5,512 nt of DNA, from the NCBI GenBank assembly GCA_023414975.1, contig JAEZMI010000357.1, positions 1 through 5,512 on the forward strand, in the 5' to 3' direction. A model generated the notes under the pieces. The model saw nothing but the letters and a program-made list of their open reading frames with translations, did no database searches and was not told the origin of the DNA. This document shows, one piece after another, positions 1-5,278 of the stretch. The position numbers were made by a program, and so were the translations under genes. The stretch is from Pseudomonadota bacterium (lineage in GTDB: Bacteria > Pseudomonadota > Alphaproteobacteria > Rhizobiales > Xanthobacteraceae). The stretch's first letter is position 1; each line of letters starts with the position of its first letter.

Positions 1-405
1 GTCGCAGCTCGCGCCCATGACGATGCGTTCCGGACGGTCGCGATTGCCGAGCGGGGTCTGGAAGAAGGTGAAGCACGACAGATGCTGGTTGCGCCACGCG
101 GCCGAGGGCGACGCCAGATTGCCCGGCGGTGGCGGCCACTGCGCGCCGGCGCGCTTCACGTAATAGTCCTCCGGCAGGAGGCGGTAGCCATGGGAAGCGG
201 CCGCCGCGAGCGTGGCGGAACCGACCGCGCCCGTTTGGGGAAGCTGCTCCTGCAACTGAAAGATGCGGGTCGCCTCTTCGGTCTTGCCGCCGAAATCGCC
301 ATCGACCCGGCCTGTCTGGGTGATCTGGCGCTGAAGCAGGAAATACTGCCAGCGCTGGACTTCGACCGGAATATTATGGCCACCCCGCGCGAGAAGAAAC
401 GCCAT
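1..405 (-). CDS. Peptidoglycan-binding-domain protein, N-terminal part (runs off left edge)
   Basis: An open frame of 135 codons runs from the ATG at 405-403 to the window edge with no stop, so the C-terminus is missing. Residues about 13-70 look like a peptidoglycan-binding domain of the PG_binding_1 type: an initial helix (VEVQRWQYFLLQRQ), the turn VDGDFGGKTEEATRIFQ (35-50), then TGAVGSATL (58-66). A proline-rich linker (PPPP, 91-94) leads to a second, incomplete region with two cysteines (111 and 134). I see no signal peptide or membrane helix at this start. The G-rich stretch just before the ATG could act as a ribosome-binding site. The domain usually anchors cell-wall hydrolases or modifying enzymes to murein. 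The missing part could be catalytic, for example an M15-type peptidase, but nothing here proves that. The domain call is fairly secure; the overall function is unknown. Confidence 0.75.
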   Translation of the reverse strand, partial: MAFLLARGGHNIPVEVQRWQYFLLQRQITQTGRVDGDFGGKTEEATRIFQLQEQLPQTGAVGSATLAAAASHGYRLLPEDYYVKRAGAQWPPPPGNLASPSAAWRNQHLSCFTFFQTPLGNRDRPERIVMGASCD

Positions 406-456
406 GCCGCCCCCCGTTTTGCATCCCGCCGATGCGGGTAACAAGGTGGACGGACC

Positions 457-500
457 GATGGGAAAATTCAACCAGAAGTTATATTACCAAAGCAAAGCAA
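457..500 (-). promoter_or_regulatory. A/T-rich patch, possible promoter of the peptidoglycan-binding gene
   Basis: This is one of the few A/T-rich patches in the window, and it lies 50-95 nt upstream of the ATG at 405. On the minus strand it contains TATAAC (483-478), which resembles a -10 box. No good -35 box sits 16-18 nt upstream: the hexamer at that distance is TACAGG, and TTGCTT (500-495) is too close. Base composition and position suggest a promoter region, but the boxes are weak. Confidence 0.25.
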
Positions 501-695
501 CCTGTAGGTCAGGCGAGGCTCGCGCATGCGCCCGCCGAACGCGGCAACGGCACCCGTCTGCGTCCTTCGAGGCCCGGCCGAGCCGGGCACCTCAGGATGA
601 CGGGGGAGAGGGAGGGCGGCGTCATCATCGCGCCGGGGATCGCCGCCGAGCGAATTGAGGCAAGCAACCTGAAGGCAAGCAAGCTGTCGGTCAGG
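495..695. repeat. Diverged short direct repeats flanking the REP-like element
   Basis: The 19-mer at 495-513 (AAGCAACCTGTAGGTCAGG) recurs at 677-695 with two mismatches (17/19). A shorter third copy lies at 662-675 (AAGCAACCTGAAGG), directly adjoining the second. One copy is on one side of the palindrome and two are on the other. All lie outside coding sequence. They could be remnants of a duplication around an inserted element or a repeated binding site; the sequence does not decide. Confidence 0.5.
561..602. repeat. REP-like imperfect palindrome
   Basis: The element starts CGTCCTTCGAGG and ends CCTCAGGATGACG. The core CCCGGC (573-578) pairs perfectly with GCCGGG (582-587) around a 3-nt loop. 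GAGG (569-572) then pairs with CCTC (590-593) across a CA bulge, CCT with AGG, and CGTC (561-564) with GACG (599-602). No T-run follows on either strand, so an intrinsic terminator is unlikely. The conserved ends resemble a dispersed extragenic palindrome that I recall as common in Bradyrhizobium and Xanthobacteraceae genomes; that match is from memory and was not searched. Confidence 0.7.
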
Positions 696-720
696 CCAGG
701 CGAAACGGCGTGCCCCGCCC

Positions 721-1602
721 CTACCGCGTCGGCACCGGCTTTTCGCCGCGGTAGTCGTAGAAGCCGCGCTGGGTCTTGCGGCCGAGCCAGCCGGCTTCGA
801 CATATTTCACCAGCAGCGGGCAGGGGCGGTACTTGGAATCGGCCAGCCCCTCATGCAGCACCTGCATGATGGACAGGCACGTATCCAGCCCGATGAAATC
901 GGCGAGCTGGAGCGGGCCCATCGGGTGGTTGGCGCCGAGCCGCATGGCGGTGTCGATGGCGTCGACCGAGCCCACGCCCTCATAGAGCGTGTAGATCGCC
1001 TCGTTGATCATCGGCAGCAGGATGCGGTTGACCATGAAGGCGGGGAAATCCTCCGCCACCGCATAGGTCTTGCCGAGCCGGGTGACGAAGGCCTTGGAGA
1101 GTTCGAAGGTCTCGTCCTCGGTGGCGATGCCGCGCACCAGCTCGACCAGCTGCATCAGCGGCACCGGATTCATGAAGTGAATGCCGATGAAGCGCTCCGG
1201 CCGGTCGGTGGAGGCGGCGAGCCGGGTGATGGAGATGGAGGAGGTGTTGGTGGCGAGGATCGCCTCCGGCTTCAGGAACGGGCAGACCGAGGAGAAGATC
1301 TTGCGCTTGACCTCCTCCTTCTCCACCGCCGCCTCGATCAGGAGGTCGACATCGCCGAGATCGGACGCCTGGTCGGTGCCGTGAATACGGCCGAGGGCGG
1401 CCTGCTTGGTCTCGTCCGTGTAGAGGCCCTTGGAGACCTGGCGGGCCATGTTGCCGTTGATGGTCGCGAGGCCCGACTTGATGCGGTCGCTTTCGAGGTC
1501 GTTCAGCACGACGTCATAGCCGGCAAGCGCGCACACATGCGCGATGCCATTGCCCATCTGCCCGGCGCCGATGATGCCGACGCTCTTGATCTCGAAAGCC
1601 AT
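721..1602 (-). CDS. hbd: 3-hydroxybutyryl-CoA dehydrogenase (3-hydroxyacyl-CoA dehydrogenase family)
   Basis: This 293-residue cytoplasmic enzyme interconverts 3-hydroxybutyryl-CoA and acetoacetyl-CoA with NAD(P)(H), in short-chain fatty-acid or butyrate/PHB metabolism. The N-terminal Rossmann domain shows GAGQMG at 12-17, and D35 at the end of the second strand probably contacts the cofactor ribose. The family's active-site set is complete: S121 in NTSS, H142 in IHFMNP, E154 in QLVE and N192 in MVNR. The spacings 121/142/154/192 equal those of human HAD S137/H158/E170/N208. The C-terminal 3HCDH domain ends with the usual RGFYDY (279-284). Length is normal for the family. It starts 46 nt after the etfA stop, with AGGA upstream of the ATG, so it is probably co-transcribed. 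The gene is also named hbdA or paaH. Substrate chain length cannot be read from sequence. Confidence 0.96.
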   Translation of the reverse strand: MAFEIKSVGIIGAGQMGNGIAHVCALAGYDVVLNDLESDRIKSGLATINGNMARQVSKGLYTDETKQAALGRIHGTDQASDLGDVDLLIEAAVEKEEVKRKIFSSVCPFLKPEAILATNTSSISITRLAASTDRPERFIGIHFMNPVPLMQLVELVRGIATEDETFELSKAFVTRLGKTYAVAEDFPAFMVNRILLPMINEAIYTLYEGVGSVDAIDTAMRLGANHPMGPLQLADFIGLDTCLSIMQVLHEGLADSKYRPCPLLVKYVEAGWLGRKTQRGFYDYRGEKPVPTR

Positions 1603-1648
1603 GGTCCGTCCTGTCCGCCCTGCCGTTTTGAACCAGTATAGAGACCCG

Positions 1649-2596
1649 TCAGGCTTTTGCCTTAGCTATTTCGGCGGTGAGTTCGGGCACGATCTGGAAC
1701 AGGTCGCCCACCAGGCCGTAATCCGCGACCTGGAAGATCGGCGCGTCCTCGTCCTTGTTCACGGCGACGATGACCTTCGAATCCTTCATGCCGGCGAGGT
1801 GCTGGATAGCGCCGGAAATGCCGACGGCGACGTAAAGCTCGGGCGCCACGACCTTGCCGGTCTGGCCGACCTGCCAGTCATTGGGGGCATAGCCCGCGTC
1901 CACCGCCGCGCGCGAGGCGCCGACCGCCGCGCCGAGGCTGTCGGCCAGCGGCTCGATGAGCGCGTGGAAGTTCTCGGCCGAACCGACGGCGCGCCCGCCG
2001 GAGACGATGGCGCGGGCGGCGGTGAGCTCGGGGCGGGCGCTCTGGGCGACGGCCTCGCCGAGGAAGCGGCTCGGCGCGGCGCCCTCGACAGGGGCGATGG
2101 CGCGGACCGGCGCGCTCCCGCCCTCGCCCGCCGGGGCGAAGGAGGCGGTGCGGATGGTCATGACCTTCGTCGCGTCCGTGGCGCGCACCCGCTGGATGGC
2201 GTTGCCGGCATAGATCGGCCGGTCGAACGTGTCGGGGCCGATGACGGCGATCACGTCAGAGACCTGCATCACGTCGATCAGCGCGGCAAAGCGCGGCAGC
2301 ACGCTCTTGCCGAAGGCGGTGGAGGGGGCGACCACCGCGTCGTAATCCGTGGCGAGCGCCACCAGAAGCGCGCTCACCGGCTCGGCGAGGCGATGGGCGT
2401 AGGCGGGCGCGTCGGCGAGCAGCACCTCGGCGACGCCGGCGAGCTTCGCGGCGGCCTCGGCGGCGGGAGCGCAGCCGGCGCCCACCACCAGCACATGCAC
2501 GGGCGCGCCGAGCGCCAGCGCCGCGGTCAGCGCGCGGGCGGTGACGGGGTTGAGGTGAGCGTCGTCATGCTCGGCGAGAAGAAGCGTCGCGGCCAT
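1649..2596 (-). CDS. etfA: Electron transfer flavoprotein alpha subunit
   Basis: This 315-residue subunit binds FAD in the EtfAB heterodimer, which takes electrons from acyl-CoA and related dehydrogenases and passes them to ETF:quinone oxidoreductase. An N-terminal ETF domain (about 3-170) is followed by the FAD-binding C-terminal domain. That domain contains SGGRAVGSAENF (199-210), GASRAAVDAGY (226-236), GQTGKVV (244-250) and the alpha-subunit signature LYVAVGISGAIQHLAGM (254-270). S228, R229, T246 and H266 match human ETFA S248, R249, T266 and H286 at a constant offset of 20. I chose the ATG at 2596: it lies 2 nt after the etfB stop, has GGGAG just upstream inside etfB, and starts with the typical MAATLLLAEHD. 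The open frame continues upstream to about 2977, but that part is only a shadow of etfB. The spacing suggests translational coupling with etfB. Confidence 0.97.
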   Translation of the reverse strand: MAATLLLAEHDDAHLNPVTARALTAALALGAPVHVLVVGAGCAPAAEAAAKLAGVAEVLLADAPAYAHRLAEPVSALLVALATDYDAVVAPSTAFGKSVLPRFAALIDVMQVSDVIAVIGPDTFDRPIYAGNAIQRVRATDATKVMTIRTASFAPAGEGGSAPVRAIAPVEGAAPSRFLGEAVAQSARPELTAARAIVSGGRAVGSAENFHALIEPLADSLGAAVGASRAAVDAGYAPNDWQVGQTGKVVAPELYVAVGISGAIQHLAGMKDSKVIVAVNKDEDAPIFQVADYGLVGDLFQIVPELTAEIAKAKA

Positions 2597-2598
2597 GG

Positions 2599-3348
2599 TC
2601 AGAGCACTCCCGCCGTCTTGAGATGGCCGACGAGCTCGGCGGCCGAGGACACCTTGATGCCGGCGCTGCGCCCGGCCGGCTCGGTGGTGGAAAGCACCTG
2701 AAGGCGGGGAGCCAGATCGACGCCGAGATCGGCCGGGGCCTTCTCCTCGATCGGCTTCTTCTTCGCCTTCATGATGTTGGGCAGCGAGGCGTAGCGCGGC
2801 TCGTTGAGGCGCAGGTCGGTGGTCAGCACCGCCGGCAGGTCGAGGCTCAGCGTCTGCAGGCCGCCGTCGATCTCGCGGGTCACATCCACCGTGCCCTCGC
2901 CGATCACGACCTTGGAGGCGAAGGTCGCCTGCGGCCAGCCGAGCAGCGCGGCGAGCATCTGGCCGGTCTGGTTGCAATCGTCGTCGATCGCCTGCTTGCC
3001 GAGGATGACGAGGGCGGGGCCTTCCTGCGCGGCGATGGCCTTGAGCAGCTTGGCGACTGCAAGCGGCTCGATGCCGGCGTCTTCCGTCTTCACCCAGATG
3101 CCGCGATCGGCGCCCATGGCGAGCGCGGTGCGGATGGTCTCGTCGGTCTTCGCCGGGCCGATGGAGACGGCGACGACTTCCGTGGCCTTGCCGGCTTCCC
3201 GGAGCCGCAGCGCCTCCTCGACGGCGATCTCGTCGAAGGGGTTCATCGACATCTTGATGTTGGCGAGTTCCACCCCGGTGCCGTCCGCCTTGACGCGGAT
3301 CTTGACGTTGTAGTCGACGACCCGCTTCACGGGCACAAGGATCTTCAT
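2599..3348 (-). CDS. etfB: Electron transfer flavoprotein beta subunit
   Basis: This 249-residue beta subunit of ETF binds AMP and contacts the partner dehydrogenases. It begins MKILVPVKRVVDYNVKIRVK, typical of the family, and has MNPFDEIAVEEALRLRE (35-51), LAMGADRGIWV (76-86) and LGKQAIDDDCNQTGQ (116-130). The segment RYASLPNIMKAKKK (195-208) is the dehydrogenase-recognition loop: L199, K204 and K207 correspond to human ETFB L195, K200 and K203. The IDDD/NQTGQ form and the standard length fit a classical housekeeping ETF rather than a bifurcating or FixAB type. The ATG at 3348 is supported by GGGAG seven nt upstream (3360-3356). The frame stays open to about 3447, but those extra codons do not look like EtfB. 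It is the first gene of etfB-etfA-hbd. Confidence 0.97.
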   Translation of the reverse strand: MKILVPVKRVVDYNVKIRVKADGTGVELANIKMSMNPFDEIAVEEALRLREAGKATEVVAVSIGPAKTDETIRTALAMGADRGIWVKTEDAGIEPLAVAKLLKAIAAQEGPALVILGKQAIDDDCNQTGQMLAALLGWPQATFASKVVIGEGTVDVTREIDGGLQTLSLDLPAVLTTDLRLNEPRYASLPNIMKAKKKPIEEKAPADLGVDLAPRLQVLSTTEPAGRSAGIKVSSAAELVGHLKTAGVL

Positions 3349-3383
3349 CTCACATCTCCCGCCCGGCGGGAGGCCCGCCCGGC
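3349..3383 (-). promoter_or_regulatory. etfB leader with the ribosome-binding site inside an inverted repeat
   Basis: The etfB Shine-Dalgarno GGGAG (3360-3356) is the 3' end of a perfect inverted repeat, CTCCCGCC (3372-3365) and GGCGGGAG (3363-3356), with one base between. As RNA it can fold into a 7-bp GC-rich stem with a 3-nt loop that covers the Shine-Dalgarno. Just upstream, GGGCGGG (3380-3374) could instead pair with the CCCGCC arm (3370-3365) around a CCU loop, which would free the site. The pairing is visible in the sequence; any regulatory role is inference, and in DNA this GC-rich such pairings can arise by chance. Confidence 0.4.
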
Positions 3384-3468
3384 AGCCGCAATGGGGGGAA
3401 GGCGACGGCGTGCCGGGAAGTGAGGAAAGGACGACCCGGCGCGGCATCGGCCCGCGGAAAGCCGGGCG

Positions 3469-3497
3469 AAACTATGGACCCGCCCGAGGCGTGTCAA
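3469..3497 (-). promoter_or_regulatory. Probable promoter of the etfB-etfA-hbd operon
   Basis: On the minus strand a perfect TTGACA (3497-3492) is followed by CATAGT (3476-3471, 15-nt spacing), ATAGTT (16) or TAGTTT (17). It lies in the rhomboid-etfB gap, starting 24 nt after the rhomboid stop, and would give a leader of roughly 110-120 nt. The -35 box is excellent and the -10 box is weak, so a sigma-70-type promoter is plausible but not certain. Confidence 0.5.
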
Positions 3498-3520
3498 CGT
3501 AGCGAAAAGGCGGTTTGCGG

Positions 3521-4240
3521 TCACACCGGCGGGCGCCCGTCCGGCGTGCCGTCGCGGCTGAGCACCCAGAGCGGGACACCTTTGCGGCGCATGACGACGA
3601 TGAGCACCGCGCCCGCCAGAAGCCCGCCCATATGCGCCCACCAGGCGGTCTCCTCGTCGCCCGCGGCGACGAGGTTCCACAGCTGGAAGGCGATCCACGC
3701 GCCGAGCGGCCAGATGGCGGGAATGCGCAGGGGAATGCGCAGGAAGACCAGCACCCAGATGCGCACATTCGGGTGCAGCATGAGATAGGCCCCGACCAGC
3801 CCCGACACGCCCGCCGAGGCGCCGATGAGCGGGGCGGGCGATTGCGGGACGGCAAACGCATGGGCGAGCCCGCCGACCACGCCGCAGAGCAGATAGAAGA
3901 CGAGGAAGCGGGCATGGCCGAGCGCGTCCTCCACATTGTCGCCGAACACCCAGAGGAAGGCCATGTTGCCGATGAGGTGCATCCAGCCGCCATGCAGGAA
4001 CATGTAGCTGACCAGCGTCAGCTCCGAGGGCAGGCGGACATATTCGTCCGGCAGCACGGCGGCATGGGTGACGACGGCGGGAATGGCGCCGTAGCCGAAG
4101 GCCGAGGCGATGTCGATGTCCGACCGGTAGCCGTGCTGCACCAAGAGGAAGACGAGGACATTCGCCGCGATCAGCGCCCAGGTGACATAGGCGTGGGTGA
4201 TGCCTTCCAGCGGGTTGTCGTCGTTGATCGGCAGCAGCAT
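3521..4240 (-). CDS. Rhomboid-family intramembrane serine protease
   Basis: This is a 239-residue polytopic inner-membrane protein of the rhomboid family, which cleaves transmembrane substrates within the bilayer. The catalytic serine motif is GASAGVSG (140-147, S142 as nucleophile in G-x-S), and the partner histidine is H203 in WAHMGG. HGGWMHLIGNM (83-93) supplies H88 and N92, spaced like GlpG H150 and N154, which help form the oxyanion hole. About six hydrophobic segments are visible, with the first near 17-36, the catalytic serine helix near 138-156 and the last near 201-217. The C-terminus is short, polar and cytoplasmic. I chose the ATG at 4240 because MLLPINDDNPLEG is the usual start of alphaproteobacterial rhomboids. 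The frame extends to a TTG at 4294 but adds only Ala/Pro-rich residues, and the ATG lacks a clear Shine-Dalgarno. Its substrate is unknown. Confidence 0.92.
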   Translation of the reverse strand: MLLPINDDNPLEGITHAYVTWALIAANVLVFLLVQHGYRSDIDIASAFGYGAIPAVVTHAAVLPDEYVRLPSELTLVSYMFLHGGWMHLIGNMAFLWVFGDNVEDALGHARFLVFYLLCGVVGGLAHAFAVPQSPAPLIGASAGVSGLVGAYLMLHPNVRIWVLVFLRIPLRIPAIWPLGAWIAFQLWNLVAAGDEETAWWAHMGGLLAGAVLIVVMRRKGVPLWVLSRDGTPDGRPPV

Positions 4241-4379
4241 GGGCGTGAAAACAGCGAATCGCGGGGCGGCGCGGGGCGCGGCGCCGGCCAACAATGCCGC
4301 GCTGCGCGGGAAAACGCCATCAAGCCGGCGGCATCAGCCGTCGACATGCCGAGCGGGTCCGCCGATGGCCCGCCCGCCC

Positions 4380-4973
4380 CTACCCCTCGCGCCCCGCTGC
4401 CGGCACCCAGAGGACGTCGCCGACGGCGCGGTCATTGGCGGCGCGGCTCATGACGAAGAGGAGGTCGGAGAGGCGGTTGAGGTAGCGCACCGCCGCCTCC
4501 GAGACGATCTCGCCGGGCATGTGGGAGAGTTCCACCACGAGGCGCTCGGCGCGCCGGCACACGGTGCGGGCGACATGGAGATGCGTCGCGGCGGGGGTGC
4601 CGGCCGGCAGCACGAAGGAGCGCAGGGGTTTGAGCGGCGCGTTCAAAAGGTCGATGTCGCGCTCCAGCCTGTCCACCTGCGCGCCGACGATGCGCAGCGG
4701 CTCCCAGCCGCGATCCACGCCGTCATCGGGGGTGGCGAGGTCCGCGCCGAGATCGAACAGATCGTTCTGGATGCGCGCCAGCATCGGGTCGAAATCCTCA
4801 ACCGCGCTGCCCGGCCCGGTGTGCAGGCGCACCAGACCCAGCGCGGCATTGGTCTCGTCCACCGTGCCATAGGCGGTGACGCGCAGATCGTATTTCGGCC
4901 GGCGCTCGCCGGTGCCGAGCGCGGTGGTGCCGTCGTCGCCGGTGCGGGTGTAGATGCGGTTCAGCACGACCAT
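4380..4973 (-). CDS. pduO: PduO-type ATP:cob(I)alamin adenosyltransferase
   Basis: This 197-residue cytoplasmic enzyme transfers adenosyl from ATP to cob(I)alamin, making coenzyme B12 for enzymes such as methylmalonyl-CoA mutase. The N-terminal ATP-binding motif YTRTGDDGTT (8-17) is followed by AYGTVDETNAALG (34-46), FVLPAGT (120-126), the arginine-rich helix ARTVCRRAER (135-144) and YLNRLSDLLFVMSR (164-177). R136, R140/R141, E143 and N166 fit the conserved ATP/corrinoid-site residues of the PduO family. It is clearly not of the CobA/BtuR P-loop type, although some annotations name this gene cobO. The ATG at 4973 follows the HIG1-like gene by 17 nt. The purine-rich AAGGAGA (4991-4985) overlaps that gene's stop, so the Shine-Dalgarno spacing is long (about 12 nt). 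Co-transcription with the upstream small gene is likely. The frame stays open far upstream only as a shadow. Confidence 0.95.
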   Translation of the reverse strand: MVVLNRIYTRTGDDGTTALGTGERRPKYDLRVTAYGTVDETNAALGLVRLHTGPGSAVEDFDPMLARIQNDLFDLGADLATPDDGVDRGWEPLRIVGAQVDRLERDIDLLNAPLKPLRSFVLPAGTPAATHLHVARTVCRRAERLVVELSHMPGEIVSEAAVRYLNRLSDLLFVMSRAANDRAVGDVLWVPAAGREG

Positions 4974-4990
4974 GGGGGCGCGGGTCTCCT

Positions 4991-5194
4991 TCAGCCCTGG
5001 CTCATGAGGATGATGGTCGCCAGCACGACGCAGAGCGCGACCGCCTGCAGCAGCACGCGCCATTGCATGAGCTTCTGCGAGCGCTGCGGCGAGCCGCCCC
5101 GCGCCATGTTGGCGAGGCCGAGAATGAGCACCACCGCCACGGCGCCGAGCGCGACCGGCAGGACAAGGAACTTGGCGACGAAGAGAAGGTCCAT
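4991..5194 (-). CDS. HIG1-like twin-transmembrane small protein
   Basis: This 67-residue membrane protein has two hydrophobic helices (about 4-28 and 47-64) joined by a short basic loop. The loop and its flanks, LGLANMARGGSPQRSQKLMQWRVLLQ (about 25-50), follow the HIG1/Rcf1 pattern of a glycine-rich first helix and then QRSQKLM-x-WRVLLQ. In mitochondria and alphaproteobacteria, HIG1 proteins associate with cytochrome c oxidase or its supercomplexes, so a role in respiratory-complex assembly is possible but inferred. The ATG at 5194 has GGGGA six nt upstream, inside the second copy (in transcription order) of an 18-bp tandem duplication. The frame continues upstream to a non-ATG codon at about 5260, but that part merely translates the repeats. 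It probably forms a unit with pduO. Confidence 0.88.
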   Translation of the reverse strand: MDLLFVAKFLVLPVALGAVAVVLILGLANMARGGSPQRSQKLMQWRVLLQAVALCVVLATIILMSQG

Positions 5195-5230
5195 GGCGTT
5201 TCCCCGATGGGCGGCGTTTCCCCGATGGGT
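5195..5230 (-). repeat. 18-bp tandem duplication carrying the ribosome-binding site
   Basis: GGCGTTTCCCCGATGGG (5195-5211) recurs exactly at 5213-5229, an 18-bp period with one differing base at the end (5212 c, 5230 t). On the minus strand each copy contains CGGGGAAACGCC, and the copy adjoining the ATG at 5194 supplies the Shine-Dalgarno. The near-perfect identity suggests a recent slippage event. Because 18 is a multiple of three, the upstream frame is preserved. Confidence 0.9.
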
Positions 5231-5247
5231 TTTGCGGCCCGCCCGCG

Positions 5248-5273
5248 CCGGGCAGGGCAACCGGGCAGGGCAA
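5248..5273. repeat. 13-bp tandem duplication
   Basis: CCGGGCAGGGCAA occurs at 5248-5260 and again, identically and directly adjoining, at 5261-5273. It lies in the same short spacer as the 18-bp duplication, six nt before the TspO stop. It is non-coding and is most simply explained by replication slippage. Confidence 0.9.
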
Positions 5274-5278
5274 AAGGC

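Larger units (their letters stand above)
406..720. other. Gene-free stretch between the hbd stop and the peptidoglycan-binding gene
   Basis: About 315 nt hold no credible gene. Short frames exist on both strands, but their translations are Arg/Pro/Ala-rich and match no family I recognise. The region contains a REP-like hairpin (561-602), three copies of a diverged short repeat (495-513, 662-675, 677-695), a small alternative hairpin near 421-438 (GCATC...GATGC or CCCGC...GCGGG), and an A/T-rich patch at 457-500. I see no stem followed by a T-run after the hbd stop on the minus strand, so no intrinsic terminator can be named. Confidence 0.6.

Noticed and set aside
561..602. Intrinsic terminator for hbd
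   Set aside because: The hairpin is strong, but no T-run follows on either strand and it is about 120 nt past the stop, so a REP-like element is the better reading.
432..869. Plus-strand frames across the 406-720 gap
   Set aside because: The translation is Arg/Ala/Pro-rich, passes through the REP-like hairpin and continues antisense into hbd; no ribosome-binding site or motif supports it.
853..1641. Plus-strand open frame (262 codons) opposite hbd
   Set aside because: Composition is typical of a mirror frame (runs of Gly, Asp, Glu, His, Arg). It overlaps the whole hbd gene, which has complete catalytic residues.
1544..2701. Long plus-strand open frame (385 codons) opposite etfA
   Set aside because: It is antisense to a clearly identified etfA. 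Its translation is rich in Gly, Ala, Arg, Asp and His, with no recognisable domain, as expected for the shadow frame of a GC-rich gene.
2597..2977. N-terminal extension of EtfA (127 extra codons)
   Set aside because: The extra part overlaps etfB out of frame and is Arg/Gly-rich; the ATG at 2596 gives the normal EtfA start and length.
2623..3423. Plus-strand open frame (266 codons) opposite etfB
   Set aside because: It is antisense to etfB, with low-complexity charged composition and no domain pattern.
3515..4453. Plus-strand open frame (312 codons) opposite the rhomboid gene
   Set aside because: It lies over a membrane protein gene with conserved active-site motifs; its own translation is His/Gln/Asp/Arg-rich shadow sequence.
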